Shown here in pieces: positions 16,600 to 23,439 of a stretch of DNA of 39,545 nt (positions are counted from its first letter, which is position 1; every line of letters begins with the position of its first letter). The DNA is from Ferruginibacter sp. (GTDB lineage: Bacteria; Bacteroidota; Bacteroidia; Chitinophagales; Chitinophagaceae): assembly GCA_025362235.1 (NCBI GenBank), contig JANYGZ010000024.1, positions 1 to 39,545 on the forward strand. The letters run 5' to 3'. The notes beneath the pieces are model-generated. The model saw nothing but the letters and a program-made list of their open reading frames with translations, searched no databases and was not told the origin of the DNA. The translations under genes and the position numbers were made by a program.

Positions 16600-16821
16600 A
16601 ACACTAAAAAAAATTAAGCCCTGTTTTTTATATACCGTTTTATGGAATATTATTATAATTTAATCTCATAATGTAAAATGTAATAAAATTTTTACACTTA
16701 AGCAAAATTAAGCAAGCAGGTTATTATACCATCAGTTGCCTGAGAATAAGTATAACAATTTTATTTTATACTGTAACTTTTTGAGGTTCACATACGTCTA
16801 ATCCCTCAAAAACAACCCTTT
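16600..16821. other. AT-rich divergent promoter region
   Basis: This spacer lies between kbl (minus) and the plus-strand small peptide and sigma-factor genes. It is strongly AT-rich and must hold promoters in both directions, but I cannot pick a convincing -33/-7 pair. Confidence 0.3.
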
Positions 16822-17010
16822 ATGCCAATAAAAAAATCTGCCCTGCTTTTTATTGCACTTGCAGTAAGCTCTGTAAGTTTATTGGTATTTCCCTCCGCTA
16901 AAATAGTTCCTGTAGCCACATCGGCAAAATGTTGCAAACGGCTTAAAGAAACGGAGGTTTTTTCGCCCTGGAGTATCCTTTCACAATCGATTTTGCATAC
17001 AAAAGCATAA
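16822..17010 (+). CDS. Small exported peptide, unknown
   Basis: A 62-codon frame starts at ATG 16822. It has a basic N-terminus (MPIKKSA), a hydrophobic core (LLFIALAVSSVSLLVF) and a polar tail with a Cys-Cys pair, which fits a signal peptide on a very small mature peptide. It precedes the sigma-factor operon by 88 bases in the same direction. I know no family for it. It could be a real secreted peptide or leader, or a chance frame. Confidence 0.4.
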   Translation: MPIKKSALLFIALAVSSVSLLVFPSAKIVPVATSAKCCKRLKETEVFSPWSILSQSILHTKA

Positions 17011-17098
17011 TTATTTTTATATTTTGTAACTTTTAACTTTGCAACACGTATTAGCAATAACAAAGCAACCAAATCAATTAACCAGGCACCAGCGCTTT

Positions 17099-17584
17099 AT
17101 GACGGAGAGAGAGTATAATCAATGTGTAACCCAGTATGCAGATAATGTATACCGCTTTATCCTCAAAAACCTGGGGCATGAAGCAGACGCACAGGATGTG
17201 GTGCAGGGAGCCTTTGAAAAAATGTGGATCAACCGGCAGCAGGTGGATAATGACAGGTGCAAAAGTTATTTGTTTATGGTGGCTTACCACCAAATGATAG
17301 GTCATATAAGAAAAAATAAACGTATTACTCTAAAGGAAGAATTTAAGGAAGAAGCAAAAGTGAGTAACCGTCAGCAGCATGATGCGAAAAGGATTTTAAA
17401 TGAAGCGTTGAATAAGCTCACTGATATTCAAAAAAGCCTGGTGATGCTAAAAGATTATGAAGGGTACAGTTACCGGGAAATTGGCGAAATTACCAATCTA
17501 AATGAAAGCCAGGTAAAAGTATATTTGCACCGGGCAAGATTAATATTAAGGGAATACCTGGTAAAACCGGAGAATGTAATTTAA
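17099..17584 (+). CDS. ECF-type RNA polymerase sigma factor
   Basis: From ATG 17099 this gives 161 residues; an upstream TTG (17039) would add 20 unconserved residues. Region 2 (about residues 8-75) includes YADNVYRFILKNLG, the DAQDVVQGAFEKMW motif and SYLFMVAYHQMIGHIRKNKR. Region 4 (about 100-157) includes LNKLTDIQKSLVMLKDYEGY, the helix-turn-helix REIGEITNLNESQVKVYLHRAR and LREYL. This is the Bacteroidota ECF type that pairs with a membrane anti-sigma factor, encoded next after a 60-base gap. The motif TAACTTTG (17034-17041) is a possible -7 element, but no -33 element is evident. Confidence 0.9.
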   Translation: MTEREYNQCVTQYADNVYRFILKNLGHEADAQDVVQGAFEKMWINRQQVDNDRCKSYLFMVAYHQMIGHIRKNKRITLKEEFKEEAKVSNRQQHDAKRILNEALNKLTDIQKSLVMLKDYEGYSYREIGEITNLNESQVKVYLHRARLILREYLVKPENVI

Positions 17585-17644
17585 ACCGGGTTTTTGAAAT
17601 GAATAAATACTGCTGAAAATTTTTTCAGCAACCAATAATAAACA

Positions 17645-18754
17645 ATGAACATTAACCGACATAATTACGAATCGTTTTTTTTATTGTATGTAGACAATGA
17701 GTTGTCTGCACAGGAAAGAAATGCCGTGGAATTATTTGTAAAGGAAAATGCAGATTTAAAAGAAGAGTTGCACATGCTGCTACAAAGTATTGTGCAGGCA
17801 GATACTGTTGTTTTTAAGGGTAAGGACAATTTATTAAAACCAGAAATAGTTTCAGCAGAACTAGAGGAACAATTGTTATTGTATGTAGATAAAGAACTGG
17901 ATGCAAAGCAACAAAAAGAGTTGCAACTGGTTTTAGCTGTTAATGAAGAAGCCGCTACAGAATTACAATTGCTGCAGCAAACAAAAATACTACCTGATAA
18001 CAATATAATTTTTGTTGATAAGCAATTGTTATACAGAAAAGAACCAGTCCGTGTAATTGCTTTTGGATGGAGGAGGATAGCTGTGGCTGCGGTTATTATT
18101 GGTTTTGCCATTTGGGGTACGGCTTTATATTTCAACAGCAGCACTAAGATTACCGATAACCAAACAGCTGCAAATATTGATGTACAAAAGCCCAATGCAG
18201 CTAAAGATAAACCTGTTACTGCAAATGCAGCAGAAAAAATGCCGGCACCGGAAACAGCTATTACCACTACAACAGCGCCTGTTGTAAACGAAAACAGTAT
18301 ACAAAAAACAGTTAAGGCGTCAGTGAATGTTCAACAAAAAGCGCCTGTTGCAGAAAAAAGTAATGAGCTGGCAACACAACAAAAAATAAATTCAAATAAT
18401 TTGCCTAAACCATATTTTGAAGAAAATAACAATGAACCCAGTAACAAAAACAACCCTGCTAACGTACTACCACAAACGCAGGATATTGGTAAAAATATTG
18501 TTCTTAATTTAGATAATGAAAAAAAGAATCATGCTGAAGAAACTAACAAGACCAATGTTTATACAGCTGCCTTTACTGATAACAATAATGAAAACAAAGA
18601 GCAAGGTTTTGCACTTTCAGATGATGAACCAAAAAAGAGCAAGCTTACAGGTTTACTTCGAAAAGCAAAACGTTTATTAGATCGTAACACACAAATGAAA
18701 ACTGGCGGTAACATTAACTTAAAAGTTGCCAACGTAGAAATTGTCCTTCAATAA
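17645..18754 (+). CDS. Probable membrane anti-sigma factor with duplicated N-terminal module
   Basis: This 369-residue single-pass protein follows the sigma gene. The cytoplasmic part has two similar modules: FLLYVDNELSAQERNAVELF (from residue ~12) and LLYVDKELDAKQQKELQLVL (from ~78). Each resembles the start of a zinc-finger-type anti-sigma domain but lacks the Cys/His zinc ligands. A membrane segment spans about residues 143-163. The periplasmic region is a long Asn/Lys/Gln/Ala-rich, probably disordered stretch. It ends in a conserved-looking tail (KLTGLLRKAKRLLDRN, then NLKVANVEIVL) that I associate with Bacteroidota anti-sigma-like proteins. The role is inferred from position and architecture. 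It likely tethers the sigma factor and senses the envelope, perhaps through the downstream barrel. Confidence 0.7.
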   Translation: MNINRHNYESFFLLYVDNELSAQERNAVELFVKENADLKEELHMLLQSIVQADTVVFKGKDNLLKPEIVSAELEEQLLLYVDKELDAKQQKELQLVLAVNEEAATELQLLQQTKILPDNNIIFVDKQLLYRKEPVRVIAFGWRRIAVAAVIIGFAIWGTALYFNSSTKITDNQTAANIDVQKPNAAKDKPVTANAAEKMPAPETAITTTTAPVVNENSIQKTVKASVNVQQKAPVAEKSNELATQQKINSNNLPKPYFEENNNEPSNKNNPANVLPQTQDIGKNIVLNLDNEKKNHAEETNKTNVYTAAFTDNNNENKEQGFALSDDEPKKSKLTGLLRKAKRLLDRNTQMKTGGNINLKVANVEIVLQ

Positions 18755-18770
18755 ATTTAAAAAAAACAAC

Positions 18771-19679
18771 ATGAACAAGCTATTTACATTAATGGCACTG
18801 GCATTTGTATGCACAGCGGCTACAGCACAAACAGACAGTACAGCAAAACCAGATACAGTGAAACTGTCAGTAACAAAAAGCGATACAATCCGTGTTGGAA
18901 ATATTGTAATTGTTACAAATGGTAAACATGACGATTCAAAATCAAACAATGTAAAGATTGAGCTTGGCAGGCACAACAATAAAAATATGTCGAATATTAC
19001 CACCGACTGGTTTGTTTTTGATGTTGGTTTTCAAAACTATACCGATAATACCAATTATGCAGCTGCTACTGCAGGTCAATACCTGTTAAATGAACCCGGC
19101 ACTACTTATCCATTAGGTAAAAACGATTTTAAACTGAAGCCCGGTAAAAGTATAAATGTAAATATCTGGTTTTTTATGCAACGGCTTAATCTTATACAAC
19201 ACCATTTAAATTTAATATACGGCCTGGGTATTGATTTTGATAATTACGTGTATAGTGCAGCACTTTCGTTTAAGCAGGCAGGTAATACACCTTATTCTGC
19301 AACTGAAACAATACCGCATCCTTATGTTATAAGAGATTCTATTACTTTCAAAAAAGACAAACTGGCTTCTAATTATGTAACAATACCGGTTATGTTCAAT
19401 TATGCAAGCAATCCGGGTTATCGAAATAAGGGATTTAATGTGAGTGCGGGTGTCAGTATAGGTTATTTATACAATTCGAGGAATAAACAAAAAAGTTATC
19501 AAAGGGGTAACCTTAAAAATTTTGGAGACTACGGCATGCAACAATTTAAATTTTCCTATATAGCAGAAATTGGTTTGGGGCCTGTAAAATTATATGGTTC
19601 ATATACCCCAGCTTCTATTTTTGAAACAGGATTAGATATGCGCAGTTATGTTATTGGGATACGCCTGGGATTTTTCTAA
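18771..19679 (+). CDS. Outer-membrane beta-barrel protein (PorT-like)
   Basis: The ATG at 18771 gives 302 residues with signal peptide MNKLFTLMALAFVCTAATAQ; the frame extends further upstream but overlaps the anti-sigma gene. The mature protein has an acidic/Thr-rich N-terminal stretch, then amphipathic beta strands typical of small barrels: WFVFDVGFQNY, SINVNIWFFMQRLNL, YGLGIDFDNY and FKFSYIAEIGLGPVKLYGSY, ending in an aromatic residue (RLGFF). It is 16 bases after the anti-sigma gene, so the sigma, anti-sigma and barrel genes probably form one operon. A terminator follows at 19702. It could be the target or signal source of the sigma system. Confidence 0.75.
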   Translation: MNKLFTLMALAFVCTAATAQTDSTAKPDTVKLSVTKSDTIRVGNIVIVTNGKHDDSKSNNVKIELGRHNNKNMSNITTDWFVFDVGFQNYTDNTNYAAATAGQYLLNEPGTTYPLGKNDFKLKPGKSINVNIWFFMQRLNLIQHHLNLIYGLGIDFDNYVYSAALSFKQAGNTPYSATETIPHPYVIRDSITFKKDKLASNYVTIPVMFNYASNPGYRNKGFNVSAGVSIGYLYNSRNKQKSYQRGNLKNFGDYGMQQFKFSYIAEIGLGPVKLYGSYTPASIFETGLDMRSYVIGIRLGFF

Positions 19680-19701
19680 TAACCAGTTTTACGTCATTTT
19701 A

Positions 19702-19730
19702 TAAATGCCATCTTTTTAAGATGGCATTTA
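19702..19730 (+). terminator. Intrinsic terminator of the sigma/anti-sigma/barrel operon
   Basis: TAAATGCCATCTT and AAGATGGCATTTA form a perfect 13-base stem around TTT, 23 bases after the stop codon. The following sequence is TTGTATATAG, so the T tail is weak, but the stem is strong. Confidence 0.65.
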
Positions 19731-19828
19731 TTGTATATAGATAATTATTTTTTTGTTAACATTATCCACATGTTAAAATAATTGTTTTGGTACGTCGTTT
19801 GACTATAGTTAGCAAATCAAATAGTTAT

Positions 19829-20422
19829 ATGCGCTTAAAAACTATTATTCCGTTTTTTATCCTATGTTCAGTCTTTTTGCTGATGGCTTTTGTTCCTGCC
19901 TGGAATAAAAAGAAAACAAGTCCAAAAAAAGCTAACCATACTGCAATTGTAAAAAAAACCATTATAGCTGATAGTGTTGAAAACCCCTATTATATAATTA
20001 TTGATAAAAGTGATTACGAGTTAAAAGTATATGATGAAGATGGATGGTATGCTACTTACCCGGTAGTTTTTGGCGGCAAAGACCTTGGTGATAAAATGAA
20101 AGAAGGTGACAAAAAAACACCCAACGGAAGTTTTAAAGTGATCCTTAAAAAAATACACCCTAAATGGGGACCCGAATTATTATTAAATTACCCCAACAAT
20201 GACAGCTATCAAAAATTTCAGGCACGCAAGCTAAAAGGACTGATTCCAAAAAATGCCAGAATTGGTGATGGCATTGCTATACATGCTACAAGGCCAGAAG
20301 AAGAATGGACAATAGATAATTTTTATAACTGGACCGATGGGTGTATTTCTGTGAAATATACCGAAATGAAAGACCTGTTTAGTTATATCCCCATTGGTAC
20401 ACCTGTTACCATACAGCCTTAA
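19829..20422 (+). CDS. L,D-transpeptidase (YkuD domain)
   Basis: Starting at ATG 19829, this gives 197 residues with an N-terminal signal or anchor segment (IIPFFILCSVFLLMAFVPA). The YkuD domain follows (about residues 55-197). It opens with YYIIIDKSDYELKVYDEDGW and contains KKTPNGSFKV and GIAIHATRPEE with a conserved His. The catalytic cysteine lies in TDGCISV, where the family consensus is SHGC(I/V)R; Thr-Asp replaces Ser-His. The enzyme would form 3-3 peptidoglycan crosslinks or attach proteins to peptidoglycan in the periplasm. An upstream TTG at 19787 in frame is less likely. It stands alone between a terminator and repeat DNA. Confidence 0.85.
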   Translation: MRLKTIIPFFILCSVFLLMAFVPAWNKKKTSPKKANHTAIVKKTIIADSVENPYYIIIDKSDYELKVYDEDGWYATYPVVFGGKDLGDKMKEGDKKTPNGSFKVILKKIHPKWGPELLLNYPNNDSYQKFQARKLKGLIPKNARIGDGIAIHATRPEEEWTIDNFYNWTDGCISVKYTEMKDLFSYIPIGTPVTIQP

Positions 20423-20454
20423 ATTTTATTTTACTTTTTTACCACCAATTTTTT

Positions 20455-20479
20455 ACTACAGAGTTACACTGGGTTTTTG
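20455..20479 (+). repeat. Left inverted-repeat arm flanking the 20527 gene
   Basis: The sequence ACTACAGAGTTACACTGGG plus TTTTTG matches, as an inverted copy, the arm at 21204-21240: 18 of 22 positions by eye, with core AC(C/T)ACAGAGTnACAC. Confidence 0.55.
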
Positions 20480-20526
20480 TGGAAACCTTCCATAAATGCA
20501 TCTTACTGAGACTTAGACAATCTTAA

Positions 20527-21168
20527 ATGGACAGAAAAAAACGGAAAAAGATTTATTATATACCAGGCATCATCAGTTTAACGATACTTCCTTTTCTTTT
20601 TATCCATTTTGCAGACAAAGAACTGAAAGCAAATTCAATTGCAGTGATTCCGATTGTTCTGACTGACACCAATCTTCCAAAAAAATTTCCAGAAGTGTTT
20701 AAAGATTATAAAGAAACATTTCCGCCAAAACGTAATTACACAGACATAGTATTGACTGGTAATTTAAAAGACGACGGAATTAAGCTTGAATTTGCACAAA
20801 TCAAAATTCGGAAAATACTTTCTGCCAATGACCCAATAAATGGTGTACATTTTCAATTTGGTAACAGTTCGCAATATTGGACGTTTGTAAAAGCGATTGA
20901 CATCTTAAGGATTGAAGGCGCCAAAACTTATATGCTTCTTGACAAAGATTTATGGTTTTATCATTTTCCCCCCGACACAACAATCGTCAATTGGATTTGT
21001 GGGGCGACTTATAGTGACCTGGGTTATGAAAAACCAAAAGCCTCTGGCTGGGCAAAGGCAGCAAGTTTGACAATTATAATTTGTGAAAGTTCATGGCAAA
21101 TCATTTTGACTTTTACTGCTTTTCTTCTTTCACTTTTCATCATAAGGCGACAGAAAAACGGCAGGTAA
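20527..21168 (+). CDS. Orphan membrane-anchored protein, unknown
   Basis: This 213-residue protein has a very basic N-terminus (MDRKKRKK). One membrane segment spans about residues 10-27, a soluble central domain about 30-180, and a second membrane segment about 185-205 is followed by RRQKNGR. Both ends are therefore probably cytoplasmic. The central part has strands like YTDIVLTGNLKDDGIKLEF and an LRIEGAKTYMLLDKDLW motif; I recognise no family. It lies between inverted copies of an ACAGAGT-type repeat (20455-20479 and 21204-21240), and nothing links it to the neighbours. It looks like an accessory cassette inserted between the transpeptidase and queA-like genes. Confidence 0.6.
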   Translation: MDRKKRKKIYYIPGIISLTILPFLFIHFADKELKANSIAVIPIVLTDTNLPKKFPEVFKDYKETFPPKRNYTDIVLTGNLKDDGIKLEFAQIKIRKILSANDPINGVHFQFGNSSQYWTFVKAIDILRIEGAKTYMLLDKDLWFYHFPPDTTIVNWICGATYSDLGYEKPKASGWAKAASLTIIICESSWQIILTFTAFLLSLFIIRRQKNGR

Positions 21169-21203
21169 CAATAGATGCACTGAATTTTTTATTTTTATTA
21201 TTT

Positions 21204-21256
21204 GTGAAACTCTGTGCAAAACTCCGTGTCACTCTGTGGTTAATTTCTACTCTGTG
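21204..21256 (-). repeat. Right inverted-repeat arm with several ACTCTGTG units
   Basis: AACTCTGTG, ACTCCGTG, ACTCTGTGG and a further ACTCTGTGG occur in close succession. The reverse complement matches the left arm before the 20527 gene. The last unit touches the 3' end of the queA-like gene at 21247, so the repeat contributes to that gene's final codons. Confidence 0.6.
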
Positions 21257-22494
21257 GTATTTGTAATAAATAGTAAGCTCCCATCACCATAGCTTAAAAA
21301 TCTAAAGTCATTATTTAAAGCATACTCATACATATTTCTCCAATTGCTGCCAATAGCTGCTGCAACCAGTAAAAGCAAGGTTGATTGTGGCTGATGGAAA
21401 TTTGTAATGATGGCATTTACTATTTTAAAATGGTATCCAGGCGCAATTAATATCTGCGTTTTTGCAAATATGCTTTCGTAATTATTTTTCTGCATCCATT
21501 TTAATAATGACCCCAGTGCATCTGCTGCTAAAAAATTTGAAGAAGCCATTGGCTCTTCGTACACATCCCATTGATAAATGGTTAATTCTTCCATTGTGCT
21601 TTCAGGAAACAGGATTGTTTTTACGCCCATCCAATATAAAGTTTCCAAAGTGCGTAATGAAGTGGTACCAACGGCAGTAATATTTCCTATATTTTCAACT
21701 AGCTTTTTTATAAGATCCTTTGATACATCTATCCATTCTGCATGCATTTCATGATCCTTCATTATACCTGCCTTTACAGGTTTAAAAGTACCTGCGCCTA
21801 CATGCAGCGTTACAAAACCGCTTTCGATATTTTTTTCTTTCAATGATGCAAATACGTTTTCTGTAAAATGCAGTCCGGCAGTTGGCGCTGCAACGGATCC
21901 ATCAAATGCCGCGTAAATAGTTTGATATCTTTCTTTATCAGTATCCTGCAACGCTCTTTTTATATAAGGAGGTAAAGGAATATTGCCCATTTGGGCAATC
22001 ACTTCAGCAAAACTTAATTGTGCAGGCTGCCACTCAAATTCAACCACATAAGCATCGGATAATTTTTCAATTAGGCTTACTTTTAATTGTATTGTTAACT
22101 GCTGATGGTTTAATTTTTTAAACAGCACTCCTTCTTTCCATTTACTGATTCCGCCAATCATACATTTCCAGCGCACCCTTTCTTTTTTATTCATGATAGT
22201 GCTATACTCGCTGATGGCTTCATAAGGTTCAAGGCAAAAAATTTCAATTATGCCTCCTGTTGGCTTTTGATATAATATTCTTGCAGGTATTACTTTGGTA
22301 TTATTAAAAACCAGTAAACTTTTTTCAGGTAAATAAGCGGCTACATTTTGGTAAGTATCTTCGCTGATGGCATCGTTTTTATATACCAGCAACTTTGATG
22401 CATCTCTGTCTGGCAAAGGAAATACGGCAATTTTTTCTTCGGGTAAAGAATAGGTATAATCTGCAATGGAAATATTTTTAGGGTGCATGGGCAC
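21247..22494 (-). CDS. QueA-family S-adenosylmethionine:tRNA ribosyltransferase-isomerase
   Basis: QueA transfers the ribosyl part of S-adenosylmethionine to preQ1 in tRNA, forming epoxyqueuosine. Signature segments are LLVFNNTKVIPARI, SVAAPTAGLHFT, LHVGAGTFKPV, KDHEMHAEW, VGTTSLRTLET, TNFHQPQSTLLLLVAA and FLSYGDG. At 415 residues it is longer than Escherichia coli QueA (356). The extra length is mostly in the middle (about residues 85-170, the variable domain). Some Bacteroidota appear to carry both a short and a longer QueA-like protein; this is the longer form, so queuosine activity itself is not certain and I give no symbol. It is 3 bases after the alpha/beta hydrolase gene. Its last codons run into the ACTCTGTG repeat. 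Confidence 0.85.
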   Translation of the reverse strand: MPMHPKNISIADYTYSLPEEKIAVFPLPDRDASKLLVYKNDAISEDTYQNVAAYLPEKSLLVFNNTKVIPARILYQKPTGGIIEIFCLEPYEAISEYSTIMNKKERVRWKCMIGGISKWKEGVLFKKLNHQQLTIQLKVSLIEKLSDAYVVEFEWQPAQLSFAEVIAQMGNIPLPPYIKRALQDTDKERYQTIYAAFDGSVAAPTAGLHFTENVFASLKEKNIESGFVTLHVGAGTFKPVKAGIMKDHEMHAEWIDVSKDLIKKLVENIGNITAVGTTSLRTLETLYWMGVKTILFPESTMEELTIYQWDVYEEPMASSNFLAADALGSLLKWMQKNNYESIFAKTQILIAPGYHFKIVNAIITNFHQPQSTLLLLVAAAIGSNWRNMYEYALNNDFRFLSYGDGSLLFITNTTE

Positions 22495-22497
22495 GTA

Positions 22498-23436
22498 TTA
22501 ATTGTTCAAAAAGCTTTGTATTTCTTTCATCCATTTATCATTTTCTTTTTTGCACAAAGACTCATGAGCAGCGGTTTCAAAAACCACTAATTTTTTAGGC
22601 GCCGTAATGTTCGCATAAATCAAATCAATTTCTGCCTTGGTTACCCGTGGATCATTTTTACCCCATTGAATCAAAACCGGGCAGGTAATTTTTTTTGCAA
22701 ACTCTGACGGCTTCATGTTAAATATCCAAAAACCATTTTCTACACTTCCCCAAAAACCAATAAGCCTTGCCAATGGCTCAGGTGGCAGGTGCATCATTTT
22801 TATTCTTCCTTCTGCAGCCTGTAAAATAGACCCATAAGGCATTTCTAAAATAATTTTATTGGGATCTATTCCATAATCATTAATTGCTTTGGTAATGGTG
22901 GCGGCACCCATTGAAATACCCCAAAGCACTATGTTCTTTTCACCTTTATTCTTTATAAAATCATAGGCCAGCAATACATCTTCCGCTTCAAAATAACCAA
23001 TGGTAGTGGTATTTCCGCCGCTGCTGCCATGTGCCCTGAAATCGATCAGGAATGTATTATAGCCCATCTTTCTAAATTCCTGCGATTCTAAAAAAATGGC
23101 CGATTTACTGCTCCCGTGTCCATGAAACATCACCACCGTTCCTTTGGCCACACTATCCGTTTTCAAATACCATCCCTGTAATTTTAAATTGTCTTTTGTG
23201 GTAAGGTAAACGGTCTCAAAACTTGAATCCGGCACTATAGTATTGACTTTTTTTGCTGCATTAATGCCAAACAATATTTCTTTGGTTATATCCAATCCAC
23301 TTTTTTGTTGCTTCACCCTTATTTCATTGGCATCATAAAAATGGGTAAACTTATATGCATGAAATGCAGTGACAATATTGAGTAAAATAAAAAGGAAAAT
23401 AAGGAGCTTAAATGTCCCCTTAAGAAATCGTTTCAT
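22498..23436 (-). CDS. Alpha/beta hydrolase with N-terminal membrane anchor
   Basis: The 312-residue protein begins with a membrane segment (LLIFLFILLNIVTAFHAYKF). An alpha/beta hydrolase domain follows from about residue 75. Visible elements are the oxyanion region VMFHGHGSSKSA, the nucleophile elbow GISMGA, the acid region LIQWGKNDPRVT and the catalytic histidine in ETAAHESL. This layout matches the membrane-attached BEM46/YqkD-like hydrolases; the substrate is unknown. It lies 3 bases after acs and 3 bases before the queA-like gene, indicating a three-gene operon. Confidence 0.8.
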   Translation of the reverse strand: MKRFLKGTFKLLIFLFILLNIVTAFHAYKFTHFYDANEIRVKQQKSGLDITKEILFGINAAKKVNTIVPDSSFETVYLTTKDNLKLQGWYLKTDSVAKGTVVMFHGHGSSKSAIFLESQEFRKMGYNTFLIDFRAHGSSGGNTTTIGYFEAEDVLLAYDFIKNKGEKNIVLWGISMGAATITKAINDYGIDPNKIILEMPYGSILQAAEGRIKMMHLPPEPLARLIGFWGSVENGFWIFNMKPSEFAKKITCPVLIQWGKNDPRVTKAEIDLIYANITAPKKLVVFETAAHESLCKKENDKWMKEIQSFLNN

Positions 23437-23439
23437 AGT

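Noticed and set aside
16386..16604. 72-codon minus-strand frame upstream of kbl
   Set aside because: It overlaps kbl and the GTGAAT repeat; its peptide (TFHHRPFTIHKS) is just repeat translation.
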